From assembly GCF_019443285.1 (NCBI RefSeq), contig NZ_CP080327.1:1794001-1858000 (forward strand): DNA of 64,000 nt, read 5' to 3'. The notes under the pieces are model-generated. The model was not told where the DNA came from. It searched no databases and saw only the letters and a program-made list of their open reading frames with translations. The translations under genes were made by a program, and so were the position numbers. Positions 18,666-26,327 of the stretch are shown piece by piece. This DNA is from Aquisediminimonas profunda. Lineage in GTDB: Bacteria; Pseudomonadota; Alphaproteobacteria; Sphingomonadales; Sphingomonadaceae. Every line of letters starts with the position of its first letter. Position 1 is the stretch's first letter.

Positions 18666-19891
18666 CTGCGATAGTCTGCGTTGATCGAAATATAGCCGTG
18701 CGTCAGGTCGCACGTCCAAACAGTCGCGCGTCCCGAACCCAGCCCCAGATCGACGCCTATGGTGATCTCGGTTCCTTTCAGATGCTTTGCGACCGGAGTT
18801 TCATCATAGCCCTCGACCGGCAGCCCATCCCTGGCAACCTGGGTATTGCCAAAGCGTATTGCCAGCCTGTCGCGATCCGCCGGTTCACCGGCTTTGCCAA
18901 CAGCCATCACGACCCGACCCCAATTGGCATCCTCGCCTGCGATGGCCGTCTTCACCAGAGGCGAATTGGCAATGCTCAGCGCAATGCGGTGAGCGCTTGG
19001 GTCAGACACTGCACCTTCCACTGTGATCTCGATCAGCTTCTGGGCGCCTTCTCCGTCTCGGACGACCAGCAGCGCAAGCTGGCGGCACAGATCGGTCAAT
19101 GCAGATTGGAACGCATAGGCTCCCTCATCATCGAAACTTCTCAAAGGCTCATTTCCGGCTTTGGCGGTAGCAAAAGCCAACACAGTGTCAGAGGTCGAAG
19201 TGTCGCTATCGACGGTGATGCAGGAAAATGTCTCCTGGTTGGCGGCGCTGAGCACTGTCTGCAAAAAGCCCGGTTCAACGGCTGCGTCCGTCACAATATA
19301 GCCGAGCATCGTTGCCATGTCTGGGGCGATCATGCCGCTGCCCTTGATGATACCGGCAAGCGTTACAGTTCGGTCGCCGATGATTGCAGTCGCAATCCCT
19401 CCCTTGGGAAAGGTGTCGGTCGTCATGATCGTTGCGGCAGCAGCCTCCCAACTGCAAGGTGACGCGAGGAATGCTGCATCAAGGCCGGCTTCAGCCTTGT
19501 CGATTGGTAGTGGAACGCCAATGACGCCGGTTGCCGAAACAAAGACTGTTTCGACGGGGCAGTTCAGCGCTTGCGCTACACGCGTGGTGACGGCCTCCAC
19601 AGCGTCACGGCCACGCCTGCCTGTAAAGGCGTTGGCATTGCCGGCACTCACGACAAGCGCACGCGCTTTACCTTGCGGCAGATGTTCCCGACACCAGTCC
19701 ACTTCGCTCGACGGACATTTGCTCTGGGTCAGAACACCAGCGACATTCGTCCCTTCATCAAAGGTCATGAGGGTCAGGTCGCAGCGATCCCAAGACTTGT
19801 AGCGGGCACGCGCGATGCGCCGCGTCACCCCGGCAATTTCTGGAATCACGGGAAACGGGCGCGCAAGCGGAGAGATGCTGTTGGAAGACAT
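18662..19891 (-). CDS. argJ: Bifunctional ornithine acetyltransferase / N-acetylglutamate synthase
   Basis: Arginine biosynthesis: transfers acetyl from N-acetylornithine to glutamate and may also use acetyl-CoA. 409 residues from the ATG at 19891 (MSSNSISPLARPF). The self-cleavage site is seen as KGSGMIAPDMATMLG, where the Thr of ATML becomes the nucleophile of the beta chain. The protein ends in the conserved DYRS. The stop overlaps the TTG start of the IMPase-family gene, so the two are one transcription and probably one translation unit. The secA region lies divergently upstream. Confidence 0.95.
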   Translation of the reverse strand: MSSNSISPLARPFPVIPEIAGVTRRIARARYKSWDRCDLTLMTFDEGTNVAGVLTQSKCPSSEVDWCREHLPQGKARALVVSAGNANAFTGRRGRDAVEAVTTRVAQALNCPVETVFVSATGVIGVPLPIDKAEAGLDAAFLASPCSWEAAAATIMTTDTFPKGGIATAIIGDRTVTLAGIIKGSGMIAPDMATMLGYIVTDAAVEPGFLQTVLSAANQETFSCITVDSDTSTSDTVLAFATAKAGNEPLRSFDDEGAYAFQSALTDLCRQLALLVVRDGEGAQKLIEITVEGAVSDPSAHRIALSIANSPLVKTAIAGEDANWGRVVMAVGKAGEPADRDRLAIRFGNTQVARDGLPVEGYDETPVAKHLKGTEITIGVDLGLGSGRATVWTCDLTHGYISINADYRS

Positions 19892-19977
19892 GCCGGCGCC
19901 TCTAGACTCCAGGCGAGTGATGTTCAATGTTGCTCTGAGTGAAGCTGCCGATCAATTTTGCGCGAGGGATATCTGGC

Positions 19978-20559
19978 ATGAATATTCACCTCAGTCTGTT
20001 TATGCCAATCATTGCAATTGCGTCCGCGGTTTCGGCTTCTGAGCCAGTTGCGCAGCGTGCGTCGTTGAAACTGACGGAAAGTCCAGTTTCGGCTGCTGAT
20101 TATCCACCCTCGGCATTGGCATTGCGCCAGGAGGGAATCGTTGTGGCTGCCTTTCTGGTTGATCCAAATGGCAAAGTGACATCTTGCAACATTGCGCAAT
20201 CAAGTGGTTCCGACGCATTGGACCAACGGACATGCGAGATTGTCATTCAGAGGTTCCAGTTCAGTCCAGCGCGAACGGCGCAAGGGCGGGCGGTTGAAGA
20301 ATGGCGGACCCAGAAATTTAGCTGGAGGCTGCCTGCGGGGAGTGTCGGCGATGTTGGAAGCTCCAAACACGGAGAACTTTTGGTCCATATTGCAAGGGAC
20401 GGTCGCGTTGAATCCTGCGAAGTATCCAAATCGAGTGGAGACAGACTCTGGGACTTGAGAATGTGCAAAGTTGTTTCGGTCAACCGAAAGTTTGAACCAG
20501 CGCGCGACCGTTTTGGCCGACGTCAGAAATCCCGGCAAGTTGTGCCGGTGTGGGAGTAA
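19978..20559 (+). CDS. Exported protein with two TonB-C-like domains
   Basis: 193 residues from the ATG at 19978, which begins a signal peptide (MNIHLSLFMPIIAIASAVSA). The mature region has two copies of a TonB C-terminal-like motif: YPPSALALRQEGIVVAAFLV with CNIAQSSGSDALDQRTC, then GELLVHIARDGRVESCEVSKSSGDRLWDLRMC. Each copy carries a pair of cysteines at matching places, so two disulfides are possible. There is no proline-rich spacer and no ExbB/ExbD gene nearby, so it is not a classical TonB. Function unknown. Confidence 0.7.
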   Translation: MNIHLSLFMPIIAIASAVSASEPVAQRASLKLTESPVSAADYPPSALALRQEGIVVAAFLVDPNGKVTSCNIAQSSGSDALDQRTCEIVIQRFQFSPARTAQGRAVEEWRTQKFSWRLPAGSVGDVGSSKHGELLVHIARDGRVESCEVSKSSGDRLWDLRMCKVVSVNRKFEPARDRFGRRQKSRQVVPVWE

Positions 20560-20601
20560 TTGGTAAACGGGACTTGCTGCTTTGGACTAGCGCAATGAGG
20601 C

Positions 20602-20620
20602 TTCCCACCCTATGTGGGAA
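20602..20620 (+). promoter_or_regulatory. Short hairpin before the secA leader ORF
   Basis: TTCCCAC and GTGGGAA form a perfect 7-bp stem with the loop CCTAT. It ends 4 bases before a 7-codon open frame (ATG at 20624, MLHRDLI) whose stop overlaps the TTG start of the leader ORF. Function is inferred only from position. Confidence 0.4.
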
Positions 20621-20643
20621 ACAATGTTGCATAGGGATCTGAT

Positions 20644-20922
20644 TTGAACCTGCTGTTATTCTTTTCAGCTTTGCTGGCTGGGCTTACCGGAGCGATCACT
20701 GGTGGCCAACGAATCCATGCGCCTTCTGTTGAACACAGCGTAACGCAGGCTTTGGAGGTTGCCGTAAAAAAGGCACCGGGGTTGTTTGCGCCGTCTCGAT
20801 TTCGCGTTGATACCATCCATACCCCGCTCGTGTCCGAACTGCTTTTCAGACCTCACAATGCGAACGTTTCAGTAATGCGCACCGTTGATATGTTCACGAT
20901 TTTTGCGAAACGCTTGATTTAG
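20644..20922 (+). CDS. Small exported-type leader protein upstream of secA
   Basis: 92 residues starting at TTG 20644. The N-terminus is a short hydrophobic segment (NLLLFFSALLAGLTGAITG) resembling a signal sequence or membrane anchor; the rest is polar, with KKAPGLFAPSRFR in the middle and a hydrophobic/basic end (VDMFTIFAKRLI). It ends in tandem stops TAG TAA, 108 bases before secA. No domain is recognised. By position it resembles secM, the ribosome-stalling monitor that controls secA in E. coli, but the FxxxxWIxxxxGIRAGP arrest motif is absent. Treat the arrest role as a hypothesis. Confidence 0.6.
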   Translation: MNLLLFFSALLAGLTGAITGGQRIHAPSVEHSVTQALEVAVKKAPGLFAPSRFRVDTIHTPLVSELLFRPHNANVSVMRTVDMFTIFAKRLI

Positions 20923-20963
20923 TAAGTGCATGGCACGCCAGCGTTGGTGGCAATCGGCACTGC

Positions 20964-21003
20964 GCCGCCAATAGGGCGGCCTGCTTGGGCATCTCGCCCT
21001 TTT
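20964..21003 (+). promoter_or_regulatory. Mutually exclusive hairpins in the secA leader
   Basis: GCCGCC (20964-20969) can pair with GGCGGC (20975-20980). Alternatively AGGGCG (20973-20978) can pair with CGCCCT (20995-21000), which is followed at once by TTTTAA. The two stems share bases and cannot coexist, and the second looks like a weak terminator. Both lie between the leader ORF stop and the secA ribosome site (AGGA at 21020-21023). This arrangement suggests attenuation; it has not been folded computationally. Confidence 0.4.
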
Positions 21004-21030
21004 AATCACTTGCTTGAACAGGAATTCCTT

Positions 21031-23766
21031 ATGCTCGGTGGCATTGCAAAAGCCATTTTTGGATCGTCCAATGATCGTTACGTCAAATCCCTTGGCAAGA
21101 TCGTCGACCGGATCAATGGATTTGAGCCGACAATTTCCGCTTTGACGGACGCAGAACTTGCCAACCAGACGATCGTCTTTCGCGAACGGCTCGCCAATGG
21201 CGCCGAACTGGACGACCTTCTGCCGGAAGCGTTCGCAACCGTGCGGGAGACCGCAAAGCGGGTGCTTGGCCAGCGGCATTATGATGTGCAGATGATCGGC
21301 GGCATCGTCCTCCATCGCGGTGAAATTGCCGAGATGCGGACGGGCGAAGGCAAGACGCTTGTTGCGACATTGGCAACCTATCTCAATGCCTTGCCGGGGC
21401 TTGGCGTCCATGTCGTTACGGTCAATGACTATCTCGCCCGGCGCGATGCCGAATGGATGGGGCAGGTCTACAAGTTCCTTGGGCTTACTGTCGGGGTCAT
21501 TGTTCCCAACCTTACGGACGCTGAGCGTCGCGCGGCTTACGGCTGCGATATTACCTACGGAACCAACAATGAGTTCGGCTTCGATTATCTGCGCGACAAC
21601 ATGAAATATGAACGCGCGCAAATGTCGCATCGTCCGTTCAACTTTGCGATCGTCGATGAAGTTGACTCGATCCTGATTGACGAAGCGCGGACGCCGCTCA
21701 TCATATCCGGGCCGACTGACGACAAGTCAGAGCTCTACAAGAGTGTCGATGCGGTCGTAAAGCAGCTTGCCGCTGAAGACTATGAGGTCGACGAAAAGCA
21801 GCGATCGATTGTCCTCACCGAAGACGGCACCGAAAAAGTGGAGCGCATGCTCGAATCTGCGGGCTTGCTAGAGGGCGGCAACCTGTATGATTTCGAGAAC
21901 ACGCAGGTTGTCCACCACCTCAACCAGGCCCTGCGCGCAAACGTCATCTACAAGCGCGATACGGACTACATCGTAAAAGATGGCAAGGTTGTCATCATCG
22001 ATGAGTTCACAGGTCGGATGATGGATGGCCGACGCTGGTCGGACGGCCTGCATCAGGCGGTTGAGGCCAAGGAAGGCGCAACGATTGAGCCGGAGAACCA
22101 GACGCTCGCGTCGATTACCTTCCAGAATTATTTCCGGATGTATCCCAAGCTGTCGGGCATGACCGGAACGGCTGCGACAGAGGCGGCGGAATTCTTCGAC
22201 ATCTACAAGATGAATGTGGTTTCGATCCCGACGAATGTGCCTGTCCGGCGGATCGACGAGGACGACCAGTTCTTCAAGAATACGACCGACAAGTTCAAGG
22301 CCATCGCCAAGGCCATTGCGGAAAAGTCTCGCAGTGGCCAGCCAGTGCTGGTCGGCACTGTCTCCATTGAAAAGTCGGAGCTCCTGTCCGAGTATCTGGA
22401 AAAGGAGGGCGTGACCCATAATGTGCTCAACGCGCGCTTCCACGAGCGCGAGGCCCATATTGTTGCACAGGCGGGCCGCTTGGGTGCAGTGACGATTGCG
22501 ACGAACATGGCTGGTCGCGGAACCGATATCCAGTTGGGTGGCAATGTCGAATTCCGTGTCGAGGATGAGCTTGCCGAGCTGGAAGCGGGACCACGCCGCG
22601 ATGCCGAAATAGAGCGCATCAAGGCCGAAGTTGCCGCTGAAAAGGAGAGGGTGCTCGAGGCTGGCGGCTTGTTCGTCCTTGCAACCGAACGCCATGAGAG
22701 CCGGCGTATTGACAACCAGCTGCGGGGCCGGTCCGGTCGGCAGGGTGACCCCGGACTTTCGCGCTTTTACCTTAGCCTCGACGATGACCTGCTGCGCATT
22801 TTTGGTCCCGACACGTTGTTTGCCAAGATGATGAACAGCAACCTTGAAGATGGCGAAGCCATTGGCTCGAAGTGGCTCTCAAAGGCCATTGAGACGGCGC
22901 AGAAAAAGGTCGAGGCGCGAAACTACGACATTCGCAAGCAGGTTGTCGAATATGACGATGTGATGAATGACCAGCGCAAGGTCATCTATGAGCAGCGTGG
23001 CGATATCATGGATGCCGAGACGGTTGATGATGTTGTCATCGATATGCGCGCCGAAACTGTAAACGGTCTCGTCGGCGAAGCCTGTCCACCCAATTCCTAT
23101 CCGGAACAATGGAATATCAACGGTTTAAAGAACCGTGTCCGTGACGTCCTCGGGCTGGAATTGCCTATTGAAGACTGGGCGCGCGAAAATGGCATTGAAG
23201 CTGAAGCAATCGAGGACCGCATCCGGGAAGCCGCAGATGCCTCAATCCTTGCGAAGTGCAGCGAGCTTGAAGAGGGTGTCTGGGAACAGATTGAAAAAAG
23301 CGTTCTTCTCCAAGCACTTGATCACCATTGGAAAGAACACCTCTCAACGCTCGATGCGTTGCGCCAGGTGATCCACCTTCGCGCTTATGCCCAGAAGACG
23401 CCGATCAACGAGTACAAGCGTGAAGCCTTTGCGATGTTCGAGCGGATGCTCTCGGCCATTCGTGAAGACGTGACCAAGGTGCTGGCTTATGCGCAATTCC
23501 GCATGACCCCACCTGAGCTGCCTGAATTGCCGGACTTCATCACGACGCATATCGATCCGCTGACTGGCGAAGATGACAGCGCTGATCGCGATGCCGCCAA
23601 TATGGGCCTCATTACGACCAGACTTCCGCCCTTGCAGATCGTGCAGCCTGACATGGACGCAGCGTTGGGGGACGATCCTGCAAATTGGGTGGGGCAGGTG
23701 AGCCGCAATGCCCCCTGCCCATGTGGTTCCGGGAACAAATACAAGCACTGCCACGGAGCACTTTGA
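21031..23766 (+). CDS. secA: Preprotein translocase ATPase SecA
   Basis: Motor that drives preproteins through SecYEG. 911 residues from the ATG at 21031, preceded by an AGGA ribosome site. The Walker A box is at 105-109 (MRTGEGKT), the DEAD-like box reads [17 protein letters not shown], and motif VI is [11 protein letters not shown]. The C-terminus carries the zinc/SecB-binding tail [14 protein letters not shown]. Length is normal for alphaproteobacteria. The upstream leader ORF and hairpins may control its synthesis; a strong bidirectional terminator follows. Confidence 0.98.
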   Translation: MLGGIAKAIFGSSNDRYVKSLGKIVDRINGFEPTISALTDAELANQTIVFRERLANGAELDDLLPEAFATVRETAKRVLGQRHYDVQMIGGIVLHRGEIAEMRTGEGKTLVATLATYLNALPGLGVHVVTVNDYLARRDAEWMGQVYKFLGLTVGVIVPNLTDAERRAAYGCDITYGTNNEFGFDYLRDNMKYERAQMSHRPFNFAIVDEVDSILIDEARTPLIISGPTDDKSELYKSVDAVVKQLAAEDYEVDEKQRSIVLTEDGTEKVERMLESAGLLEGGNLYDFENTQVVHHLNQALRANVIYKRDTDYIVKDGKVVIIDEFTGRMMDGRRWSDGLHQAVEAKEGATIEPENQTLASITFQNYFRMYPKLSGMTGTAATEAAEFFDIYKMNVVSIPTNVPVRRIDEDDQFFKNTTDKFKAIAKAIAEKSRSGQPVLVGTVSIEKSELLSEYLEKEGVTHNVLNARFHEREAHIVAQAGRLGAVTIATNMAGRGTDIQLGGNVEFRVEDELAELEAGPRRDAEIERIKAEVAAEKERVLEAGGLFVLATERHESRRIDNQLRGRSGRQGDPGLSRFYLSLDDDLLRIFGPDTLFAKMMNSNLEDGEAIGSKWLSKAIETAQKKVEARNYDIRKQVVEYDDVMNDQRKVIYEQRGDIMDAETVDDVVIDMRAETVNGLVGEACPPNSYPEQWNINGLKNRVRDVLGLELPIEDWARENGIEAEAIEDRIREAADASILAKCSELEEGVWEQIEKSVLLQALDHHWKEHLSTLDALRQVIHLRAYAQKTPINEYKREAFAMFERMLSAIREDVTKVLAYAQFRMTPPELPELPDFITTHIDPLTGEDDSADRDAANMGLITTRLPPLQIVQPDMDAALGDDPANWVGQVSRNAPCPCGSGNKYKHCHGAL

Positions 23767-23770
23767 CCCA

Positions 23771-23804
23771 AAAAAAGAAACCCTCCCCAATGGGGAGGGT
23801 CTTT
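23771..23804. terminator. Bidirectional intrinsic terminator after secA
   Basis: CCCTCCCC (23781-23788) pairs perfectly with GGGGAGGG (23792-23799) around AAT. It is flanked by an A-run on the left and TCTTTC on the right, so it can end both secA and the converging cytochrome gene. Confidence 0.85.
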
Positions 23805-23838
23805 CGATGGGTGAGCCCCAAGGGACCAGCCAGCCTGA

Positions 23839-24243
23839 TTACTTTTTCTTGGCGACCGCCTTCTGCGTCTTGAGGAATGCAATGATGTCTGCCCTTGCGG
23901 GTGCATCACTGAGCCGGAAGCCCATTCGGGCGCCGGGAATGGTTGCCTGCGGGTTTGTCAGCCAGCGGTCGAGCGTTGGCTCAGTCCAGATGATCTTCGA
24001 GTTCTTGAGGCCCGGTGAATAGGCGAAACCCGGAGCGAGCCCAGCCTTTCGACCATAGACTCCGCGATGCGCCGGACCAATCCGATTGGTATCGATCGAA
24101 TGGCAGCCTGTACACTTCTGTTCATAGAGTTTGGCGCCGCGAGCAGCGTCACCGACAACAGCTGCGTGGCTTGCATCGATTGCAAGAAGGCCGACTGCGC
24201 CAAGCAGAAATCCTCCTGCAAAGACGCGGACTAGAGATCTCAT
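23839..24243 (-). CDS. Exported c-type cytochrome
   Basis: 134 residues from the ATG at 24243, six bases after a GAGGAG ribosome site. A signal peptide (about residues 1-29, ending ASHA) precedes a class I cytochrome c fold: haem-binding CTGCH at 44-48 and a likely axial Met in IPGARMGFRL. It is a periplasmic electron carrier. It lies downstream of the ferritin-like gene on the same strand, but a terminator-like hairpin separates them, so it may be expressed by read-through or from its own promoter. It belongs to the putative ECF-controlled cluster. Confidence 0.9.
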   Translation of the reverse strand: MRSLVRVFAGGFLLGAVGLLAIDASHAAVVGDAARGAKLYEQKCTGCHSIDTNRIGPAHRGVYGRKAGLAPGFAYSPGLKNSKIIWTEPTLDRWLTNPQATIPGARMGFRLSDAPARADIIAFLKTQKAVAKKK

Positions 24244-24267
24244 TGTCAACTCCTCGAAAATGGAAAA

Positions 24268-24308
24268 CAGCCAGTCGCTCGGCGACAGGGACGCGTTGCG
24301 ACTGGCTG
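24268..24308 (-). terminator. Hairpin between the ferritin-like and cytochrome genes
   Basis: On the minus strand CAGCCAGTCGC and GCGACTGGCTG form a perfect 11-bp stem with a 19-base loop, followed by TTTTCCATTTT. It begins 16 bases after the ferritin-like stop. It fits an intrinsic terminator or attenuator that sets the ratio of the two products. Confidence 0.7.
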
Positions 24309-24324
24309 CAATCCGGACGGCTTC

Positions 24325-24912
24325 TTAGCCGAACGGGAAACCGTTAACGCCAACCGGAAGCTGTTCACTAAGCGCTTGCGTCAGCGCCCCATAGTGAAGG
24401 ACTTCATCAGCGGCCAGCTTGCCGGAAACCTGGGCAAGCGCCTTGTCAGTGAAGGACGGGATCACGCCGAGATAGGCATTGACCGCACCCAGTTCGAGGC
24501 GCTGGGCAAGCTTCACGATATCGGTCGCGCTCTTGATCGACGCAACGTTGAGGCCGGTCATATATTCGTCGCGCGATTTCTCCGCGACAGCCTTGCCGCC
24601 AAGTTTCTTGATCGTCGCGATCAGAGCATCACGGTGGAATTTGTGATCGCTCTGGAAGGCGACGGCGACGCCCAATGTACCCTTGTCAAGCAGGCCGCTT
24701 TCCGCACCGATCTGGTAAGCGTTGATCGCTTCATGCTCGAGGCCAAGCGCAACGTTCAAGATATCCACGTCGCCGGAATGCGCGCTCATCTTGCCCTTCA
24801 TGGCAGCCATCGCTTCGTTGCCTCCAAGCAGGCCGACTGCAGCCGCCGACAACACGCCTGCGCCCGCAACGCGGAACAGCGAGCGGCGCGTGGTATTCGA
24901 ATCCTGTATCAT
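24325..24912 (-). CDS. Ferritin-like domain protein with Tat-type signal
   Basis: 195 residues. The ATG at 24912 follows a GGGAG ribosome site by 8 bases. The N-terminus has a twin-arginine signal (TTRRSLFRVAGAGVLSAAAVG), so the folded protein is probably exported. The body is a four-helix ferritin-like bundle (PF13668 type) with carboxylate/histidine positions such as LGLEHEAINAYQ and SDHKFHRDALI, and later ADEVLHYGAL. Such proteins may bind a di-iron or other metal centre; no activity is established. A copy of the TTGCATCC-N16-CGGTAAT element lies 56 bases upstream, matching one before the sigma operon. Confidence 0.85.
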   Translation of the reverse strand: MIQDSNTTRRSLFRVAGAGVLSAAAVGLLGGNEAMAAMKGKMSAHSGDVDILNVALGLEHEAINAYQIGAESGLLDKGTLGVAVAFQSDHKFHRDALIATIKKLGGKAVAEKSRDEYMTGLNVASIKSATDIVKLAQRLELGAVNAYLGVIPSFTDKALAQVSGKLAADEVLHYGALTQALSEQLPVGVNGFPFG

Positions 24913-24967
24913 CAAACTATCTCCCTAAAAGCCCGCGCAAAGGGGGGTGAGTGGCGCGGCTAATGGG

Positions 24968-24998
24968 ATTACCGATACGGACGGCAGAACGGATGCAA
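24968..24998 (-). promoter_or_regulatory. Putative ECF-sigma promoter of the ferritin-like gene
   Basis: On the minus strand it reads TTGCATCC, 16 bases, CGGTAAT. The same two blocks with the same 16-base spacing occur at 26283-26313 before the sigma operon. The spacing suits a -35/-10 pair; the implied transcript start is about 45-50 bases before the ATG at 24912. Confidence 0.7.
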
Positions 24999-25009
24999 GG
25001 GGGCGAAAA

Positions 25010-25522
25010 TTATTGTCCGATCTGCGTCAGGATCAGGCAACCAGTGCGTGTCATGTGCAGGAAGCGGTCGAATCCGCGACGGGAACGAATATAATCTCCG
25101 CCGCCGAATGTGCGGCCCCCGATGACGAGATCACCCGACAACACAAGCAGATGTTCATCATCGTCGTGCATGTGATTGGGCAGGATCGCCCCCGCTGCAC
25201 ACCGCAGCAGGGTTGTGCGACCGTTCCACATTGTCTTGCCGTCAATTCCCGGGGCAACGGAGAACCAATCGCCTTCAGCCAATTCAATAATGGCGCGCCC
25301 CTCAAGTGCCTCTTTTTCGGAGCCTATTGCAGTCTCGATCCTGTTCCACAGGCCCGGCGGCGGAGGAACTGCACCAGCCGCCAGAGATAAAGGCGCAAGC
25401 GAATCTTCGACGTCCCTGATCGCCTGATCAAGCTCAGGGTCATATCTCCGCGCCTGATCCATGGCTGCTCGTTCCTCAATGCTCATATTGCCGAGGACAT
25501 AATCATCAATTCGGTTCTTCAT
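25010..25522 (-). CDS. Cupin-domain anti-sigma factor (RskA-like N-terminus)
   Basis: 170 residues from the ATG at 25522, overlapping the sigma gene by 17 bases. Residues 1-65 resemble RskA-type anti-sigma domains (DDYVLGNMSIEERAAMDQARR ... PPPPGLWNRIETAIG) and contain no cysteine, so there is no ChrR-type zinc site there. Residues 80-170 are a cupin with a complete first motif: G111, H117, H119, E123, G130 in GAILPNHMHDDDEHLLVLSG. There is no membrane span, so it should act in the cytoplasm, sensing a metal-dependent or redox signal and releasing the sigma factor encoded just upstream. Signal identity is unknown. Confidence 0.85.
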   Translation of the reverse strand: MKNRIDDYVLGNMSIEERAAMDQARRYDPELDQAIRDVEDSLAPLSLAAGAVPPPPGLWNRIETAIGSEKEALEGRAIIELAEGDWFSVAPGIDGKTMWNGRTTLLRCAAGAILPNHMHDDDEHLLVLSGDLVIGGRTFGGGDYIRSRRGFDRFLHMTRTGCLILTQIGQ

Positions 25523-26105
25523 TGTGCACCCCCATGCAAACGCGCAGTGTGGCCAGGCCACGTTTTACCCATGATTTGACTGTTCCCAGCGGTGCCCCAA
25601 AATGTGCTGCAAGTTCCGAATGCGTCATGCCATGGACATACATGAGCACCATTGCCTTGCCTTGCTGCCCCGGTAGCTTCTTGAGGCATTGGCCCACGCG
25701 AGCGCTGGGTGGTTCCACGGGCATGACGGCTATTTCAACATCCTCGATGCGTGCCATGTCGCGCTGCTTCGGCAAACGGTCAAACGCCGCATTGCGCAAT
25801 ATGCGTCCGACCCATGCCAATGCTACGCCGCGGGCAGGATCGAACTTGCTCGCGCTCCTCCAAATCCTGACAAAAGCCTCCTGGACGGCGTCTTCTGCCA
25901 AGTCTCCGTCGCCCAGAATTCGGCGCGCGGAGGAGAGCATTCGCCCTGCAACGCGATCATAGAGTGTACGAAAGGCGCGCCGATCGCCTTGCCCGATGAG
26001 GTGGAGCAAAGCCTCAAGATCAACGACTGAGCCAGCCCTGCCTTTTGCTGCTGGCACAAAAGCTCCTGGCCGAAGTGTTTCCTCAGCCGAAGATTGGGCG
26101 TTCAT
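25506..26105 (-). CDS. ECF-type RNA polymerase sigma factor
   Basis: 199 residues. Region 2 is seen around 45-105 (AFRTLYDRVAGRMLSSARRI, AEDAVQEAFVRIWRS) and region 4 near the end (YVHGMTHSELAAHFGAPLG, TVKSWVKRGLATLR). There is no region 3, as expected for the extracytoplasmic-function class. Its ATG overlaps the stop of a small upstream ORF as ATGA, and the anti-sigma gene overlaps its end, so the three genes are translationally linked. The duplicated TTGCATCC-N16-C(G/A)GTAAT element suggests autoregulation plus control of the ferritin-like gene. Confidence 0.92.
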   Translation of the reverse strand: MNAQSSAEETLRPGAFVPAAKGRAGSVVDLEALLHLIGQGDRRAFRTLYDRVAGRMLSSARRILGDGDLAEDAVQEAFVRIWRSASKFDPARGVALAWVGRILRNAAFDRLPKQRDMARIEDVEIAVMPVEPPSARVGQCLKKLPGQQGKAMVLMYVHGMTHSELAAHFGAPLGTVKSWVKRGLATLRVCMGVHNEEPN

Positions 26106-26245
26106 GCGTGATCTCCGGAAACAGTCAGGCCAAGCGACCGGAGTGTCCAGAGCGTTTCGGCGCCAGCTAGTATGACGGCATCACCGTGTACTTGGAACGC
26201 AATTCGGTTCTCGGCCCTTCCAAGCCGGGATTTGCAAAAATTCAT
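26102..26245 (-). CDS. Small ORF heading the sigma operon, unknown
   Basis: 47 residues if started at the ATG at 26245 (MNFCKSRLGRAENRIAFQVH ... ), ending SGDHA. The open frame continues upstream to 26335, but the putative promoter at 26283-26313 would start transcription after those codons, and a GGAG lies 10 bases before 26245. The stop overlaps the sigma ATG as ATGA. No family is recognised. The predicted pattern (FQVHGDAVILAGAETLWTLRSLG) looks like a compact strand-helix unit. It could be a regulator, or a leader that couples sigma translation. Confidence 0.5.
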   Translation of the reverse strand: MNFCKSRLGRAENRIAFQVHGDAVILAGAETLWTLRSLGLTVSGDHA

Positions 26246-26282
26246 CGGACCTGACTCCAAAATATGCGTCTCCGCAACCACC

Positions 26283-26313
26283 ATTACTGGCGCTAGTGGA
26301 GATTTGGATGCAA
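26283..26313 (-). promoter_or_regulatory. Putative ECF-sigma promoter of the sigma operon
   Basis: On the minus strand it reads TTGCATCC, 16 bases, CAGTAAT. It lies between the thiolase stop (26328) and the small ORF start (26245) and matches the element at 24968-24998 in both blocks, spacing and orientation. The implied transcript start is about 30 bases before 26245. Confidence 0.7.
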
Positions 26314-26327
26314 CCGTCCGAAAAAAA

